A stretch of 64,000 nt of DNA, taken from the NCBI RefSeq assembly GCF_013394855.1, contig NZ_JABMLK010000002.1, positions 806,001-870,000 on the forward strand, written 5' to 3'. Below are positions 18,254 to 28,652 of the stretch, piece by piece; position 1 is the stretch's first letter; the number at the start of each line of letters is the position of its first letter. The notes beneath the pieces were generated by a model that was given only the letters and a program-made list of their open reading frames with translations, was not told where the DNA came from and made no database searches. The stretch comes from Limnobaculum xujianqingii (lineage in GTDB: Bacteria; Pseudomonadota; Gammaproteobacteria; Enterobacterales; Enterobacteriaceae). A program made the position numbers and the translations under genes.

Positions 18254-18805
18254 ATGACGACGACAGAACAGCAGCTAACGCTGATCAAAGATAGCATTAT
18301 GACTATCCCTGACTATCCAAAAGCAGGAATCCTTTTCCGTGACATTACTACGTTACTGGAAAACCCGGCTGCTTTTGCCGCAACCATTCAGATGATGGTT
18401 GATCACTATAAAGATAAAGGTATTACCAAGATTGTGGGTACCGAAGCCCGTGGTTTTCTGTTTGGTGCTCCGGTAGCCTTAGCATTAGGTGTTGGTTTCG
18501 TTCCGGTACGTAAAAAGGGCAAACTGCCTCGCGAAACGCTGCAAGAAACCTATGATTTAGAATACGGCACCGACGTGCTGGAAATTCATACCAGCAGCAT
18601 TCAGCCAAATGATAAAGTGCTGATGATTGATGATTTGCTGGCAACCGGCGGCACTATTAGCGCTACGGTAAAACTGATTCGCCGTTTAGGTGGTGAAGTA
18701 AGCGATGCGGCTTTTGTTATTGAATTACCTGAGCTGGGTGGCCGGGCACGTTTAACCGCTCAGAACGTTGAAAGTTATAGCCTTGTCTCGTTTGACGGTC
18801 ATTAA
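18254..18805 (+). CDS. apt: adenine phosphoribosyltransferase
   Basis: At 183 residues it has the same length as E. coli Apt. It has the PRPP-binding motif [14 protein letters not shown] (about 122-135) and the flexible-loop and base-binding segments [13 protein letters not shown] and [13 protein letters not shown]. It converts adenine and PRPP to AMP and pyrophosphate (purine salvage). It lies upstream of dnaX as in E. coli. Confidence 0.97.
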   Translation: MTTTEQQLTLIKDSIMTIPDYPKAGILFRDITTLLENPAAFAATIQMMVDHYKDKGITKIVGTEARGFLFGAPVALALGVGFVPVRKKGKLPRETLQETYDLEYGTDVLEIHTSSIQPNDKVLMIDDLLATGGTISATVKLIRRLGGEVSDAAFVIELPELGGRARLTAQNVESYSLVSFDGH

Positions 18806-18881
18806 TCCAGAACAAACGTCGTCGCGAATCATCGGCTGTGGTAAGATGTTTCACCTATTTTAATCGACTTTTCTGGTACCA

Positions 18882-20915
18882 ATGAGCTATCAAGTTCTGG
18901 CCCGTAAATGGCGCCCACAAAGCTTTGCAGATGTTGTCGGTCAGGAACACGTTCTGACCGCCATTTCTAATGGTTTGTCCTTAGGACGAATCCATCATGC
19001 TTATCTTTTTTCTGGCACCCGTGGCGTAGGCAAAACTTCGATAGCTCGTCTGTTGGCGAAAGGTCTGAATTGCGAAAGCGGTATTACCGCCACTCCCTGT
19101 GGTAAATGTGGTAATTGCCGTGAAATCGAAGAAGGGCGCTTTGTCGATCTGTTAGAGATTGACGCCGCTTCGCGTACTAAAGTTGAAGATACCCGCGAAT
19201 TACTGGATAACGTTCAATACGCGCCAGCGCGTGGTCGTTTCAAAGTCTATTTGATCGATGAAGTTCATATGCTCTCCCGTCACAGCTTTAACGCACTGCT
19301 GAAAACGCTGGAAGAGCCGCCAGAGCACGTCAAATTTCTGCTGGCAACTACCGATCCGCAAAAACTACCGGTAACCATTCTCTCCCGTTGCTTACAGTTT
19401 CATCTGAAAGCACTGGATGTGGAGCAGATAAAAGGTCAGTTAGATAAAATTCTTCAGGCTGAACACATTCAGTCCGAACCCAGAGCTCTGCAACTGTTAG
19501 CCCGTGCAGCGGAAGGCAGTATGCGTGATGCTCTCAGCCTGACGGATCAGGCAATTGCCATGGGTGATGGCGTCGTTGCTACCGAATCCGTTAGCATGAT
19601 GCTGGGTACACTGGATGATGAACATTCGCTGGCGCTGGTTGAAGCATTAAATCAGGCGGATGGCGAAAAATTGATGTCATTAGTGACTCAGATTGCGGCC
19701 AAAGGCGTCGACTGGGAAACTCTGCTGGTGGATATGCTGGCCTTGTTACATCAGGTAGCCATGGTACAGTTATTGCCTTCTGCGCTAGATCCGCTACAGC
19801 AAAATGAACAGCGGATGCGTGAGTTAGCACGGCAAATGGCTCCGCAAGATCTACAGCTCTACTATCAGACCCTATTAGTGGGTCGTAAAGAATTAGCCTA
19901 TGCGCCAGATCGGCGAATGGGCGTTGAAATGACGCTGTTGCGGGCACTGGCTTTTCACCCTAAAGCGGTGATAAAAGTGCCAGAAACAGTAGCGCAAAAT
20001 ACCAGCGCGCCTGCATCTCCGGTTTCCCGACCGACTGTACCAGCTTATGAACCGCGCCACGAATCACAAAGCGTACCTGTTTATACCCCTCGTGATATGC
20101 CTACTTCTGCTACATCAGAACCGCCTGCAACAGTAACGACTGTGCCTGTAGCGCAAACGTCAGCTCCGGATCCGCAAGAGGATCAGATCGCGGCAGGTTT
20201 GTCAGAAACTACTGCACAGATGTTACAGGCTCGCAATCAACTGCGACGAAATCAGGGGAACCCCGAGTCAAAAAAGGGTGAACCGGCGGCACCATCAAAA
20301 GTGAAGCCGGGATCTTCGGTGCTGGAACGTCTCGCTTCGGCAACCGAAAAGGGGGCTGTCGCCCGTAGTAAAGCGCCGTCATCAGCTCCGACCAAAAAAG
20401 ATAGTTATCGTTGGAAAGCGCAAAACGATTTTGAAGCGGTTAATGAGCCGGTGGCAACACCAAAAGCTTTGCGTTCCGCCCTGGAACATGAGAAAACCCC
20501 TGAACTTTCGGCTAAGCTGGCGCAGGAGTCATTAACCAGAGATCCATGGGCGGCAGAGATAAATCAAATGCCGTTGCCTAAACTGGTTCAACAACTGGCA
20601 TTGAACGCCTTTAAACAACAGCTGTCTGAGAATGAAGTCTGTCTGCATTTGCGACCTTCTCAGCGTCATTTGAATTCGGAGTCTGCTCAGCAGGTATTAG
20701 CTCAGGCTATCAGTCAATTAGCCGGACATCCGGTTACGCTGACCATTGTTGAAGATGAAGATATGACGGTTAAAACGCCGCTGGAATGGCGTCAGGCTAT
20801 TTATGAAGAGAAATTAACTCAGGCTCGGGAATCAATAGCCGCAGATCAGCATATACAGACGCTGTGCCGCTATTTTGAAGCCGAGCTGGATGAAGACAGT
20901 ATTCGACCCGTATAA
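18882..20915 (+). CDS. dnaX: DNA polymerase III subunits tau and gamma
   Basis: A 677-residue tau protein. The AAA+ clamp-loader domain has Walker A SGTRGVGKTSIAR, a four-cysteine zinc module (CESGITATPCGKCGNC), DEVHMLSRHSFNALLKTLEEPP and the sensor-1 LLATTDPQKLP. A proline/threonine-rich linker leads to the C-terminal domain that binds DnaB and the polymerase alpha subunit. A programmed -1 frameshift inside the gene (see the separate entry) would give the shorter gamma product of 466 residues. It is followed by ybaB-recR. Confidence 0.97.
   Translation: MSYQVLARKWRPQSFADVVGQEHVLTAISNGLSLGRIHHAYLFSGTRGVGKTSIARLLAKGLNCESGITATPCGKCGNCREIEEGRFVDLLEIDAASRTKVEDTRELLDNVQYAPARGRFKVYLIDEVHMLSRHSFNALLKTLEEPPEHVKFLLATTDPQKLPVTILSRCLQFHLKALDVEQIKGQLDKILQAEHIQSEPRALQLLARAAEGSMRDALSLTDQAIAMGDGVVATESVSMMLGTLDDEHSLALVEALNQADGEKLMSLVTQIAAKGVDWETLLVDMLALLHQVAMVQLLPSALDPLQQNEQRMRELARQMAPQDLQLYYQTLLVGRKELAYAPDRRMGVEMTLLRALAFHPKAVIKVPETVAQNTSAPASPVSRPTVPAYEPRHESQSVPVYTPRDMPTSATSEPPATVTTVPVAQTSAPDPQEDQIAAGLSETTAQMLQARNQLRRNQGNPESKKGEPAAPSKVKPGSSVLERLASATEKGAVARSKAPSSAPTKKDSYRWKAQNDFEAVNEPVATPKALRSALEHEKTPELSAKLAQESLTRDPWAAEINQMPLPKLVQQLALNAFKQQLSENEVCLHLRPSQRHLNSESAQQVLAQAISQLAGHPVTLTIVEDEDMTVKTPLEWRQAIYEEKLTQARESIAADQHIQTLCRYFEAELDEDSIRPV
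20254..20310 (+). other. dnaX: programmed -1 frameshift site for gamma
   Basis: The slippery heptamer A AAA AAG is at 20270-20276 in the zero frame TCA AAA AAG. A Shine-Dalgarno-like AGGGGAA lies ten bases upstream (20254-20260), and a stem CCGGC/GCCGG (20283-20287 with 20306-20310) lies downstream. After slipping, the ribosome reads GGG and then TGA (20279-20281), ending gamma at residue 466. All three elements match the E. coli arrangement. Confidence 0.88.
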
Positions 20916-20981
20916 CCGATCGCCGTGAGCATAGCGAACGACGATGATTGATTTTTACCCATAGCAAAGAGAGAGATAACC

Positions 20982-21311
20982 ATGTTTGGTAAAGGCGGCC
21001 TTGGCAATATAATGAAGCAAGCTCAGCAGATGCAAGAGAAGATGCAGCAGATGCAGGAAGAGATTGCAAAGATGGAAGTTACCGGTGAGTCTGGTGCAGG
21101 TATGGTTAAAGTCACCGTAAATGGCGCTCATAACTGCCGTCGCGTGGAGATCGATCCAAGCCTGATGGAAGATGATAAAGAGATGCTGGAAGACTTGATT
21201 GCTGCCGCATTTAACGATGCAGCTCGTCGTGTTGAAGAGACACAAAAAGAGAAAATGGCTCAGGTTTCTGGCGGTATGCAATTACCCCCTGGCTTTAAGA
21301 TGCCGTTCTGA
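20982..21311 (+). CDS. ybaB: YbaB/EbfC nucleoid-associated protein
   Basis: A 109-residue protein beginning [20 protein letters not shown], with a long N-terminal helix and the conserved block [19 protein letters not shown]. Family members form DNA-binding dimers associated with the nucleoid. The gene lies between dnaX and recR. Its stop codon overlaps the recR start by one base, so translation is probably coupled. Confidence 0.95.
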   Translation: MFGKGGLGNIMKQAQQMQEKMQQMQEEIAKMEVTGESGAGMVKVTVNGAHNCRRVEIDPSLMEDDKEMLEDLIAAAFNDAARRVEETQKEKMAQVSGGMQLPPGFKMPF

Positions 21312-21916
21312 TGCAAACCAGTCCACTGTTAGAATCTTTGATGGAAGCCCTGCGCTGTTTACCCGGCGTAGGGCCGAAGTCTGCACAACGTATGGCTTTT
21401 CAACTTTTGCAGCGCGAACGCAGCGGCGGTATGCGTTTAGCTCAATCCCTGACCCGAGCCATGTCTGAAATTGGTCATTGCCGGGACTGCCGTACTTTCA
21501 CGGAAGAAGAAGTTTGTACTATTTGCAGTAATCAACGCCGTCAAAATAGCGGCCAAATCTGTGTGGTGGAAAGCCCAGCAGATATTCACGCCATTGAGCA
21601 AACCGGTCAGTTTGCTGGTCGATACTTTGTGTTGATGGGGCATCTTTCTCCACTGGATGGTATTGGTCCGAATGATATTGGCCTTGATCGTCTGGAAGAA
21701 CGTCTGGCATCAGAAAAAATTAATGAAGTGATTCTGGCGACTAACCCAACGGTGGAAGGTGACGCGACCGCTAACTTTATCGCTGAGATGTGCGGTATGT
21801 ATGGCGTGATGGCCAGCCGTATTGCCCATGGGGTACCGGTGGGTGGTGAGTTAGAGATGGTGGATGGCACCACACTTTCGCATTCGCTGGCGGGAAGGCA
21901 GCAGATTAAGTTTTAG
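21311..21916 (+). CDS. recR: RecR recombination mediator
   Basis: A 201-residue protein with an N-terminal helix-hairpin-helix ([18 protein letters not shown]), a C4 zinc module (C57/C60 in CRDC and C69/C72 in CTIC), and a Toprim domain ([33 protein letters not shown]). It acts with RecF/RecO to load RecA on gapped DNA. It ends directly at a family B intergenic repeat. Confidence 0.96.
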   Translation: MQTSPLLESLMEALRCLPGVGPKSAQRMAFQLLQRERSGGMRLAQSLTRAMSEIGHCRDCRTFTEEEVCTICSNQRRQNSGQICVVESPADIHAIEQTGQFAGRYFVLMGHLSPLDGIGPNDIGLDRLEERLASEKINEVILATNPTVEGDATANFIAEMCGMYGVMASRIAHGVPVGGELEMVDGTTLSHSLAGRQQIKF

Positions 21917-21917
21917 A

Positions 21918-22194
21918 TTTAGCTCTGAGATAGTTTCGTCCACCATTAGTCCTGTGCCTGAATCAGCGCTTGTGCGGGTGGCCGAGCAAGAGGCGCTATG
22001 GCGAGCGCCTCCTGCACCTCCGCGCCTTCGCACACGAATCCAGGTCGCCTGATGGCGACTGCCTTCCTTCTTCATTCGGGCTTACGCACCGGCGCAGAGC
22101 CGCTCCTTACGTCGCTGCGCCTCGACTGACATCCATGTCAGTCGTGCTACCCTCATTCAGTCGTCAGCTGAATTCCAGTGCTCCTGAAGGTCAA
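21918..22194 (+). repeat. intergenic repeat family B, copy 1
   Basis: 277 bases that align along most of their length with 60110-60461. Shared blocks include AGTTTCGTCCAC, GGCTTACGCACCGGCGCAGA and CAGTCGTGCTACCCTC. Hairpins: 21991-21997 with 22004-22010 (sequence unlike copy 2 at the same place), 22044-22049 with 22054-22059, and 22124-22132 with 22135-22143. It starts one base after the recR stop codon. The rest of the 495-base gap up to htpG (22195-22411) holds only the htpG promoter and leader. Open frames inside the repeat are not credible genes. Confidence 0.88.
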
Positions 22195-22311
22195 AAGCTT
22201 AAAATCAAAAGACTAAGGTCAAAATATTAAAGGCGGAGGGACAAAAGCAGCTTCGTTGTTGTTACTTTAGCCGCGGTTATTATGTTTTTTCACCAATAAT
22301 CTCATCATTCT

Positions 22312-22340
22312 CTTGAAAAACCTCACTATGATCCCCATCT
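22312..22340 (+). promoter_or_regulatory. sigma-32 heat-shock promoter of htpG
   Basis: CTTGAAA (22312-22318), a 14-base spacer and CCCCATCT (22333-22340) match the sigma-32 consensus exactly. It lies about 70 bases upstream of the htpG start codon, as expected for this heat-shock gene. Confidence 0.92.
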
Positions 22341-22411
22341 GTTAACCATTCCCATAGAGTCCAGGGCATGTAGAAATCTGCCTGAGTAAAACCAAGTAAT
22401 TGAGGTAAGTA

Positions 22412-24295
22412 ATGAGCATGAAAAGTCAGGAAACCAGAGGGTTTCAGTCAGAAGTTAAGCAGTTACTGCATTTGATGATCCACTCTCTCTACTCCAATAA
22501 AGAGATCTTTTTACGTGAATTGATATCGAACGCCTCCGATGCGGCAGATAAATTACGTTTTCGTGCGCTTTCTAATTCGGATTTATATGAAGGTAACGGC
22601 GAGCTTTGCGTGCGGGTGTCAGTTGATAAAGAGAAACGTACTCTGACGCTGAGTGATAACGGTATCGGTATGACCCGGGATGAAGTGATTGATAACCTGG
22701 GTACCATCGCTAAATCAGGAACTAAAGCGTTTCTGGAGTCGATGGGTAGCGATCAGGCAAAAGACAGTCAATTGATTGGTCAGTTTGGGGTTGGTTTCTA
22801 CTCGGCTTTTATTGTTGCGGATAAAGTAACTGTTCGTACTCGTGCGGCGGGTGCAGCAGAAGATCAGGGCGTTTTCTGGGAATCTGCAGGCGAAGGTGAA
22901 TACACCATTACTGATATCAGCAAAGCCGATCGCGGTACTGAAATTACTCTGCATCTGCGTGAAGGTGAGGATGAGTTTCTCGATGACTGGCGCGTGCGTT
23001 CCATTATCAGTAAGTATTCCGATCACATTGCTTTACCGGTAGAAATTCAGACTACTGAAGAGAAAGAGGGTGAAGAGCCAGTTGTTACCTGGGAAAAAAT
23101 TAATAAAGCTCAGGCACTGTGGACCCGCAATAAATCAGAAGTGACTGACGAAGAGTACAACGAATTCTACAAGCATGTTTCCCATGACTTTAGCGATCCG
23201 CTAGCCTGGAGCCACAATCGGGTAGAAGGTAAGCAAGAGTATACCAGCCTGCTGTATATTCCTTCTCAGGCTCCGTGGGACTTATGGAATCGTGACCATA
23301 AACACGGTCTGAAACTGTATGTACAACGCGTATTCATTATGGATGACGCCGAACAGTTTATGCCGAACTATTTGCGCTTTGTTCGCGGCTTGATTGACTC
23401 TAATGACTTACCGTTAAACGTATCTCGTGAGATTTTGCAAGACAATCGTATTACTCAAAGCCTGCGCAGTGCCTGTACTAAGCGAGTTCTGCAAATGCTG
23501 GAAAAACTGGCTAAGAATGATGCTGACAAATATCAGCAGTTCTGGCAGCAGTTTGGCCTGGTGTTGAAAGAAGGCCCGGCAGAAGATGGCGCTAATATTG
23601 AGACCATTGCCAGCCTGTTGCGTTTTGCCTCTACTCATAGTGACAGCGATGCGCAGACCGTTTCTCTGGCTGATTACATCGGTCGTATGCAGGAAGGTCA
23701 GGAGAAGATTTACTACATTACCGCGGATAGTTACGCAGCGGCGAAAAACAGCCCACATCTGGAACTGTTCCGTAAGAAAGGCATTGAAGTTCTGCTGTTA
23801 TCCGATCGCATTGATGAGTGGATGATGAGCTATCTGACCGAGTTTGATGGTAAATCTTTCCAGTCGGTTAGCAAAGCTGATGAAGCACTGGATAAACTGG
23901 CGGATGCGGAAACCGAAGAGCAGAAAGAGGCTGAAAAAGCGCTGGAACCTTTTGTTGACCGTACCAAAACGCTGTTAGGCGATCGGGTAAAAGAAGTTCG
24001 TCTGACTCATCGCTTAACCGATACTCCGGCTGTGGTGACGACTGATGCTGATGAAATGTCGACTCAAATGGCTAAATTGTTTGCCGCCGCAGGTCAGAAA
24101 GCGCCAGAAGTTAAATATATCTTTGAACTGAATCCGGACCATGCATTAGTTAAGCGCGCATCAGAAGTTACCGATGACGCAACGTTCGGCGAGTGGATTG
24201 AATTACTGTTAGATCAAGCGCTACTGGCAGAGAAGGGCAGTCTGGACGATCCAAACAGCTTTATCCGTCGTATGAACCAACTACTGTTGAAGTAA
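22412..24295 (+). CDS. htpG: HtpG, Hsp90-family chaperone
   Basis: A 627-residue protein with an N-terminal GHKL ATPase domain ([30 protein letters not shown]), then middle and C-terminal dimerisation domains as in E. coli HtpG. The start at 22412 is preferred because GAGG lies six bases upstream; E. coli numbering would begin at the second Met (22418). It is a cytoplasmic ATP-dependent chaperone that cooperates with DnaK. The upstream sigma-32 promoter and a downstream intrinsic terminator mark it as a single-gene heat-shock unit. Confidence 0.97.
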   Translation: MSMKSQETRGFQSEVKQLLHLMIHSLYSNKEIFLRELISNASDAADKLRFRALSNSDLYEGNGELCVRVSVDKEKRTLTLSDNGIGMTRDEVIDNLGTIAKSGTKAFLESMGSDQAKDSQLIGQFGVGFYSAFIVADKVTVRTRAAGAAEDQGVFWESAGEGEYTITDISKADRGTEITLHLREGEDEFLDDWRVRSIISKYSDHIALPVEIQTTEEKEGEEPVVTWEKINKAQALWTRNKSEVTDEEYNEFYKHVSHDFSDPLAWSHNRVEGKQEYTSLLYIPSQAPWDLWNRDHKHGLKLYVQRVFIMDDAEQFMPNYLRFVRGLIDSNDLPLNVSREILQDNRITQSLRSACTKRVLQMLEKLAKNDADKYQQFWQQFGLVLKEGPAEDGANIETIASLLRFASTHSDSDAQTVSLADYIGRMQEGQEKIYYITADSYAAAKNSPHLELFRKKGIEVLLLSDRIDEWMMSYLTEFDGKSFQSVSKADEALDKLADAETEEQKEAEKALEPFVDRTKTLLGDRVKEVRLTHRLTDTPAVVTTDADEMSTQMAKLFAAAGQKAPEVKYIFELNPDHALVKRASEVTDDATFGEWIELLLDQALLAEKGSLDDPNSFIRRMNQLLLK

Positions 24296-24320
24296 TGATG
24301 ACAGAACGTTAGCAGTACAA

Positions 24321-24356
24321 AACAGGCCGATAGTCCATGTCGGCCTGTTATTTTTT
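24321..24356 (+). terminator. rho-independent terminator of htpG
   Basis: A 10-bp stem (AACAGGCCGA at 24321-24330 with 24340-24349) is followed by A and six Ts (24351-24356), 26 bases past the htpG stop codon. Confidence 0.92.
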
Positions 24357-24549
24357 ACTCATTTGAAAACCATACGGGCAATAAAACCGGTAAGAAATTC
24401 AAAAATAGTATATTTATTTCAGTAAGTTAATATGTGTTTTTGTTTGTCAGGGCCTTTATCTCTGCGCAATCTGCCTCTTGAGCATCCTGACGTAGGGTGA
24501 TAAGGTTCGCTGGTTTTCCATAATTTATATATAAAAGCTAAAATTCTAG

Positions 24550-25206
<657 letters not shown>

Positions 25207-25225
25207 TTCCTGAATGATTTGAAGA

Positions 25226-25251
25226 ACAAAGGCGACTCAGGTCGCCTTTGT
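25226..25251 (+). terminator. rho-independent terminator of adk
   Basis: An 11-bp stem (ACAAAGGCGAC at 25226-25236 with 25241-25251) around TCAG, 19 bases past the adk stop. The stem ends in TTTGT and T-rich sequence follows. Confidence 0.85.
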
Positions 25252-25296
25252 TGTATATTAAACTGGATGTGTGTCAGATAATTTAAGGATAAATTA

Positions 25297-25542
25297 ATGG
25301 CTCAATATATTCGTCTGCTGATCGTTGTCGTATTGTTAGCCGGTACCAGCGCATGCAGTTCCGATTCTGAAGACGGACTAACGGAAGCGTTACCCGAGGT
25401 GTCGTCTTGTGTATCCCCTGAAGAAGATGATAGTACCGCTGACTGCGTTAATTATGCTGATCCGAATGAACGTTATAGTAGTGATTCTGTTGGGGTACAG
25501 GATGCGGTGGCAGATGCTGCAGTAGCTGATGCCGTCAATTAA
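25297..25542 (+). CDS. small acidic lipoprotein, function unknown
   Basis: An 81-residue protein with a lipoprotein-type signal (LLAGTSAC, Cys about residue 21) followed by Ser/Asp. The mature part is acidic, has two further cysteines (CVSPEEDDSTADC) and ends in an Ala/Val/Asp repeat (DAVADAAVADAVN). The lipobox is somewhat unusual (TSAC). It is not in the E. coli adk-hemH interval. I do not recognise it. The signal and good spacing after the adk terminator make it likely to be real. Confidence 0.6.
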   Translation: MAQYIRLLIVVVLLAGTSACSSDSEDGLTEALPEVSSCVSPEEDDSTADCVNYADPNERYSSDSVGVQDAVADAAVADAVN

Positions 25543-25656
25543 ATTAACCTCAGACTATCGCAACGGGTGTCATAATCAATCAAAACAGGACAGCAAGTCG
25601 TTGAGCGAGCCAGTATAATCTTAACTATTCGCTGCTAACCATTATCCCAGGAAATT

Positions 25657-26661
25657 ATGTCATCAGAATTCATAACAGATCGCACTAATTCCCCGCTGAA
25701 TCAGCCTAAAACAGGCATATTACTGGTTAATTTGGGTACGCCTGATGCGCCAACTGCTGCGGCGGTAAAACGATATCTAACCCAATTTTTACAGGATCGC
25801 CGGGTTGTCGATCTTAATCCACTGATATGGTCGTTGATACTGAAGGGTATCATTCTGCCGCGTCGGGCTCCCAGAGTGGCGAAACTCTATCGTGAAGTAT
25901 GGATGGAGGAAGGTTCCCCACTATTGGTTTACAGCCAACGCCAGCATCGAGCATTGGCCGCTCGTTTACCACAGGTGCCGGTAGAGCTGGCAATGACCTA
26001 TGGCTCTCCTTCCGTTAAGCAGGCTCTCGACCGACTCCAAAGCCAAAATATCAAGCGGCTGGTGGTCTTACCGCTCTATCCACAATACTCCAGTTCAACA
26101 ACAGCAGCTGCCTGGGATGCGCTTTCAGCCGAATTGGCTAATCGTCGTGACCTGCCAGAAATTTCGTTTATTCGTGATTACGCTGAACATCCTTTATATA
26201 TTGCGGCATTAGCGCGTTCTATTCAGATGTCGTTCGAACTTTATGGCAAACCAGATTTGCTGTTGTTCTCTTATCACGGCATTCCACAGCGCTATGCGGA
26301 TGAAGGTGATGATTATCCTCGACGCTGCGAAGCGACGACTGCTGCTGTTGTTACGGCTCTGGGACTGAAGCCTTCACAGTACAAAATGACTTATCAATCG
26401 CGCTTTGGTCGTGAAGTCTGGTTAAAACCCTATACCGACAAAACCATGCGGTTGCTACCTTCGCAGGGCGTTAAATCCATACAGGTAATTTGCCCGGGCT
26501 TTGCGTCGGACTGTCTGGAAACCATTGAAGAGATTGAACAACAGAACAGGGCTTTCTTTCTGGAAAATGGAGGAGAGAGCTATCACTATATTCCTGCATT
26601 GAATGATAGTGCTGACCATATCGATTTATTTGAGGCCTTGGTTACTGAACGCCGATTGTAG
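25657..26661 (+). CDS. hemH: ferrochelatase
   Basis: A 334-residue protein. It has the catalytic histidine segment [12 protein letters not shown] (about 207-218), the metal-path glutamate segment [15 protein letters not shown], and the N-terminal [13 protein letters not shown]. It inserts Fe(II) into protoporphyrin IX, the last step of haem synthesis, at the inner membrane face. It follows adk (with the small lipoprotein gene between) as in the E. coli order and is convergent with ybaL. Confidence 0.96.
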   Translation: MSSEFITDRTNSPLNQPKTGILLVNLGTPDAPTAAAVKRYLTQFLQDRRVVDLNPLIWSLILKGIILPRRAPRVAKLYREVWMEEGSPLLVYSQRQHRALAARLPQVPVELAMTYGSPSVKQALDRLQSQNIKRLVVLPLYPQYSSSTTAAAWDALSAELANRRDLPEISFIRDYAEHPLYIAALARSIQMSFELYGKPDLLLFSYHGIPQRYADEGDDYPRRCEATTAAVVTALGLKPSQYKMTYQSRFGREVWLKPYTDKTMRLLPSQGVKSIQVICPGFASDCLETIEEIEQQNRAFFLENGGESYHYIPALNDSADHIDLFEALVTERRL

Positions 26662-26671
26662 CTAATGGTGT

Positions 26672-26715
26672 ATAAAATAAAGGCCAGTGCGTGCCAAACG
26701 GCAGGTCACTGGCCT
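26672..26715. terminator. terminator between convergent hemH and ybaL
   Basis: A 9-bp stem, AGGCCAGTG (26681-26689) with CACTGGCCT (26707-26715). On the minus strand it is followed by TTATTTTAT, so it ends ybaL transcripts well; for hemH it is weaker. Confidence 0.75.
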
Positions 26716-26733
26716 GATAGTCATGGTAGAAGA

Positions 26734-28434
26734 TTAGATCGGGCAGCCTTCCATAATGGTATCTTTTTTACTTTCTCTGTCCTGCTTTAGCTCATCAAGC
26801 ATGCCTTGCGCAATTTCACGCTCACCCATAATCACATGGTTTGCACCACGCTCCGAAATGTATTCCACTTCGTCATCATAATGGGCGCGGGCAATAATCA
26901 TCAGGTCAGGGCGTTGAGAACGGGCATAAGCCACAATCTCACCAGCCTCATAACCATTAGGCGTGGTCACCAGCAGACAGCTGGCGCAGTCCAGTCGTGC
27001 CAGTGTCATAATTTCATGATTACCGGCATTACCCAATACGGTACTGATATCCCGCTCCCGCAAAATTTCTACTCGTGACAGCGAATTCTCAACCACCACT
27101 AATGGAATATCTTTATCGTGCAGGCGCTCGCAAAGAATATTACCAACCCGGCCATAACCAACCAGAATCACATGATTACACATATCCACCGGAACCTGTG
27201 CCACTTCTTCTTCCACCACTTCTTCAATAATTTGATCTTCAATGGTTTCAGTTTTCGCCAGATATTTCCCAATCAGGTTAAACACCAGTGGGTTAAGCAG
27301 AATAGAAAGAATTGCACCGGCCAGAATTAAACTCTGACCATCTTTGTTCAGAACCCCTAACGCAACCCCCATACTTGCCAGAATAAAGGCAAATTCCCCA
27401 ATTTGCGCCAGACTGGCAGAAATGGTCAGCGCGGTACGTTTTGAATGGCCAAACATACGTACAATCAGGAAAGCAGCGATAGATTTACCCAGTACGATAA
27501 TCACTAATGTACCGAGTACGGCTAATGGTTGATAGATGAGCGTCATTGGCTCAAACAGCATACCGACGGAAACGAAGAACAGTACCGCAAACGCATCGCG
27601 TAACGGCAGGGTGTTTTGTGCAGCCCGGTGGCTCAGCTCAGATTCGTTAAGCACCATACCGGCAAAGAACGCGCCAAGGGCAAACGAAGCACCAAACAGC
27701 TGTACAGAGCCGTAGGCGATTCCCATAGCGATAGCCAGAACTGAAAGGGTAAACAGCTCGTTAGAGCCGGTACCGGCGCTTTTTGCCAGTAACCATGGCA
27801 CTACCCGACGGCCCACGACTATCATCAGTACGATAAAGGCAATCACTTTACCAAGGGTTATGCCCAAAGAAATGGCCAGGTTGGTAAAGTCACTGTGTCC
27901 TTGCTGCATAATGCCAGTGATTGCGGGTAATAATACCAGCGCCAGCACCATGGCTAAATCTTCTACAATCAGCCAGCCAATTGCTATTTTCCCCCGCTGG
28001 CTTTCAATCAGTTGTCTCTCTTCGAGCGCTCGTAATAGCACCACGGTACTGGCGGTAGAGAGACAAAGCCCAAACACGATACCCGTCATCATATCCCAGC
28101 CTAATCCATAAGCCAGGCCCATACCGAGTAGTGTTGCGACGGCTATTTGCACAATAGCGCCAGGAATGGCGATCTTTTTAACTGAAAGAAGGTCTTTGAG
28201 CGAGAAGTGCAAACCTACACCAAACATCAGCAGGATAACGCCAACTTCGGCTAACTGATGGGCTAGGGCTTCATCAGCGACAAATCCTGGAGTGTGTTTA
28301 CCTGCGACAATCCCTGCAATCAGATACCCTACCAGAGGGGAAATTCGCAGACGATTAGCAATGAGGCCGAAAATAAAGGCCAGTACCAGGCCTCCGGCAA
28401 TGGTGGTAATGAGTGGTGTAGAATGATCCATCAA
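26734..28434 (-). CDS. ybaL: YbaL, KefC-like CPA2 cation/proton antiporter
   Basis: A 566-residue protein. Twelve or so membrane segments of a CPA2 (Na+/H+ exchanger) domain occupy about residues 1-390. A cytosolic RCK/TrkA-N Rossmann domain follows (VILVGYGRVGNILCERL, about 418-434, with NAGNHEIMTLARLDCASC). This matches E. coli YbaL, a predicted potassium or cation efflux protein related to KefB/KefC whose substrate is not settled. It holds the E. coli position between hemH and fsr. Confidence 0.93.
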   Translation of the reverse strand: MMDHSTPLITTIAGGLVLAFIFGLIANRLRISPLVGYLIAGIVAGKHTPGFVADEALAHQLAEVGVILLMFGVGLHFSLKDLLSVKKIAIPGAIVQIAVATLLGMGLAYGLGWDMMTGIVFGLCLSTASTVVLLRALEERQLIESQRGKIAIGWLIVEDLAMVLALVLLPAITGIMQQGHSDFTNLAISLGITLGKVIAFIVLMIVVGRRVVPWLLAKSAGTGSNELFTLSVLAIAMGIAYGSVQLFGASFALGAFFAGMVLNESELSHRAAQNTLPLRDAFAVLFFVSVGMLFEPMTLIYQPLAVLGTLVIIVLGKSIAAFLIVRMFGHSKRTALTISASLAQIGEFAFILASMGVALGVLNKDGQSLILAGAILSILLNPLVFNLIGKYLAKTETIEDQIIEEVVEEEVAQVPVDMCNHVILVGYGRVGNILCERLHDKDIPLVVVENSLSRVEILRERDISTVLGNAGNHEIMTLARLDCASCLLVTTPNGYEAGEIVAYARSQRPDLMIIARAHYDDEVEYISERGANHVIMGEREIAQGMLDELKQDRESKKDTIMEGCPI

Positions 28435-28609
28435 CGCTCCTTTTTGTTGTGGGGGAAAAGGGGACGTTTTAATTTTATGGTATTTATCGTACTTTTGCTT
28501 GGGAATATTTGCTATTTATGAAAAAAAGTATCAATTAATTACTGAATCGATTAAAGAGAGGCGTTTATACAATATTGAACCATTATCATCATGCTCCATA
28601 AGGTTTTTC

Positions 28610-28638
28610 CCTGCGCAGAAAAATTTTTTCTACGCAGG
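28610..28638 (-). terminator. hairpin downstream of fsr
   Basis: A 29-base inverted repeat with a single interruption (28610-28623 against 28624-28638) begins 15 bases after the fsr stop codon. The A/T-rich centre and lack of a following T-run make its efficiency uncertain. The rest of the 218-base ybaL-fsr gap shows nothing else. Confidence 0.55.
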
Positions 28639-28652
28639 AGTCAGCCAGATTA

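Noticed and set aside
21970..22230. Frames inside family B copy 1
   Set aside because: The equivalent frames in copy 2 are not conserved in phase, and the differences between copies keep hairpins rather than codons.
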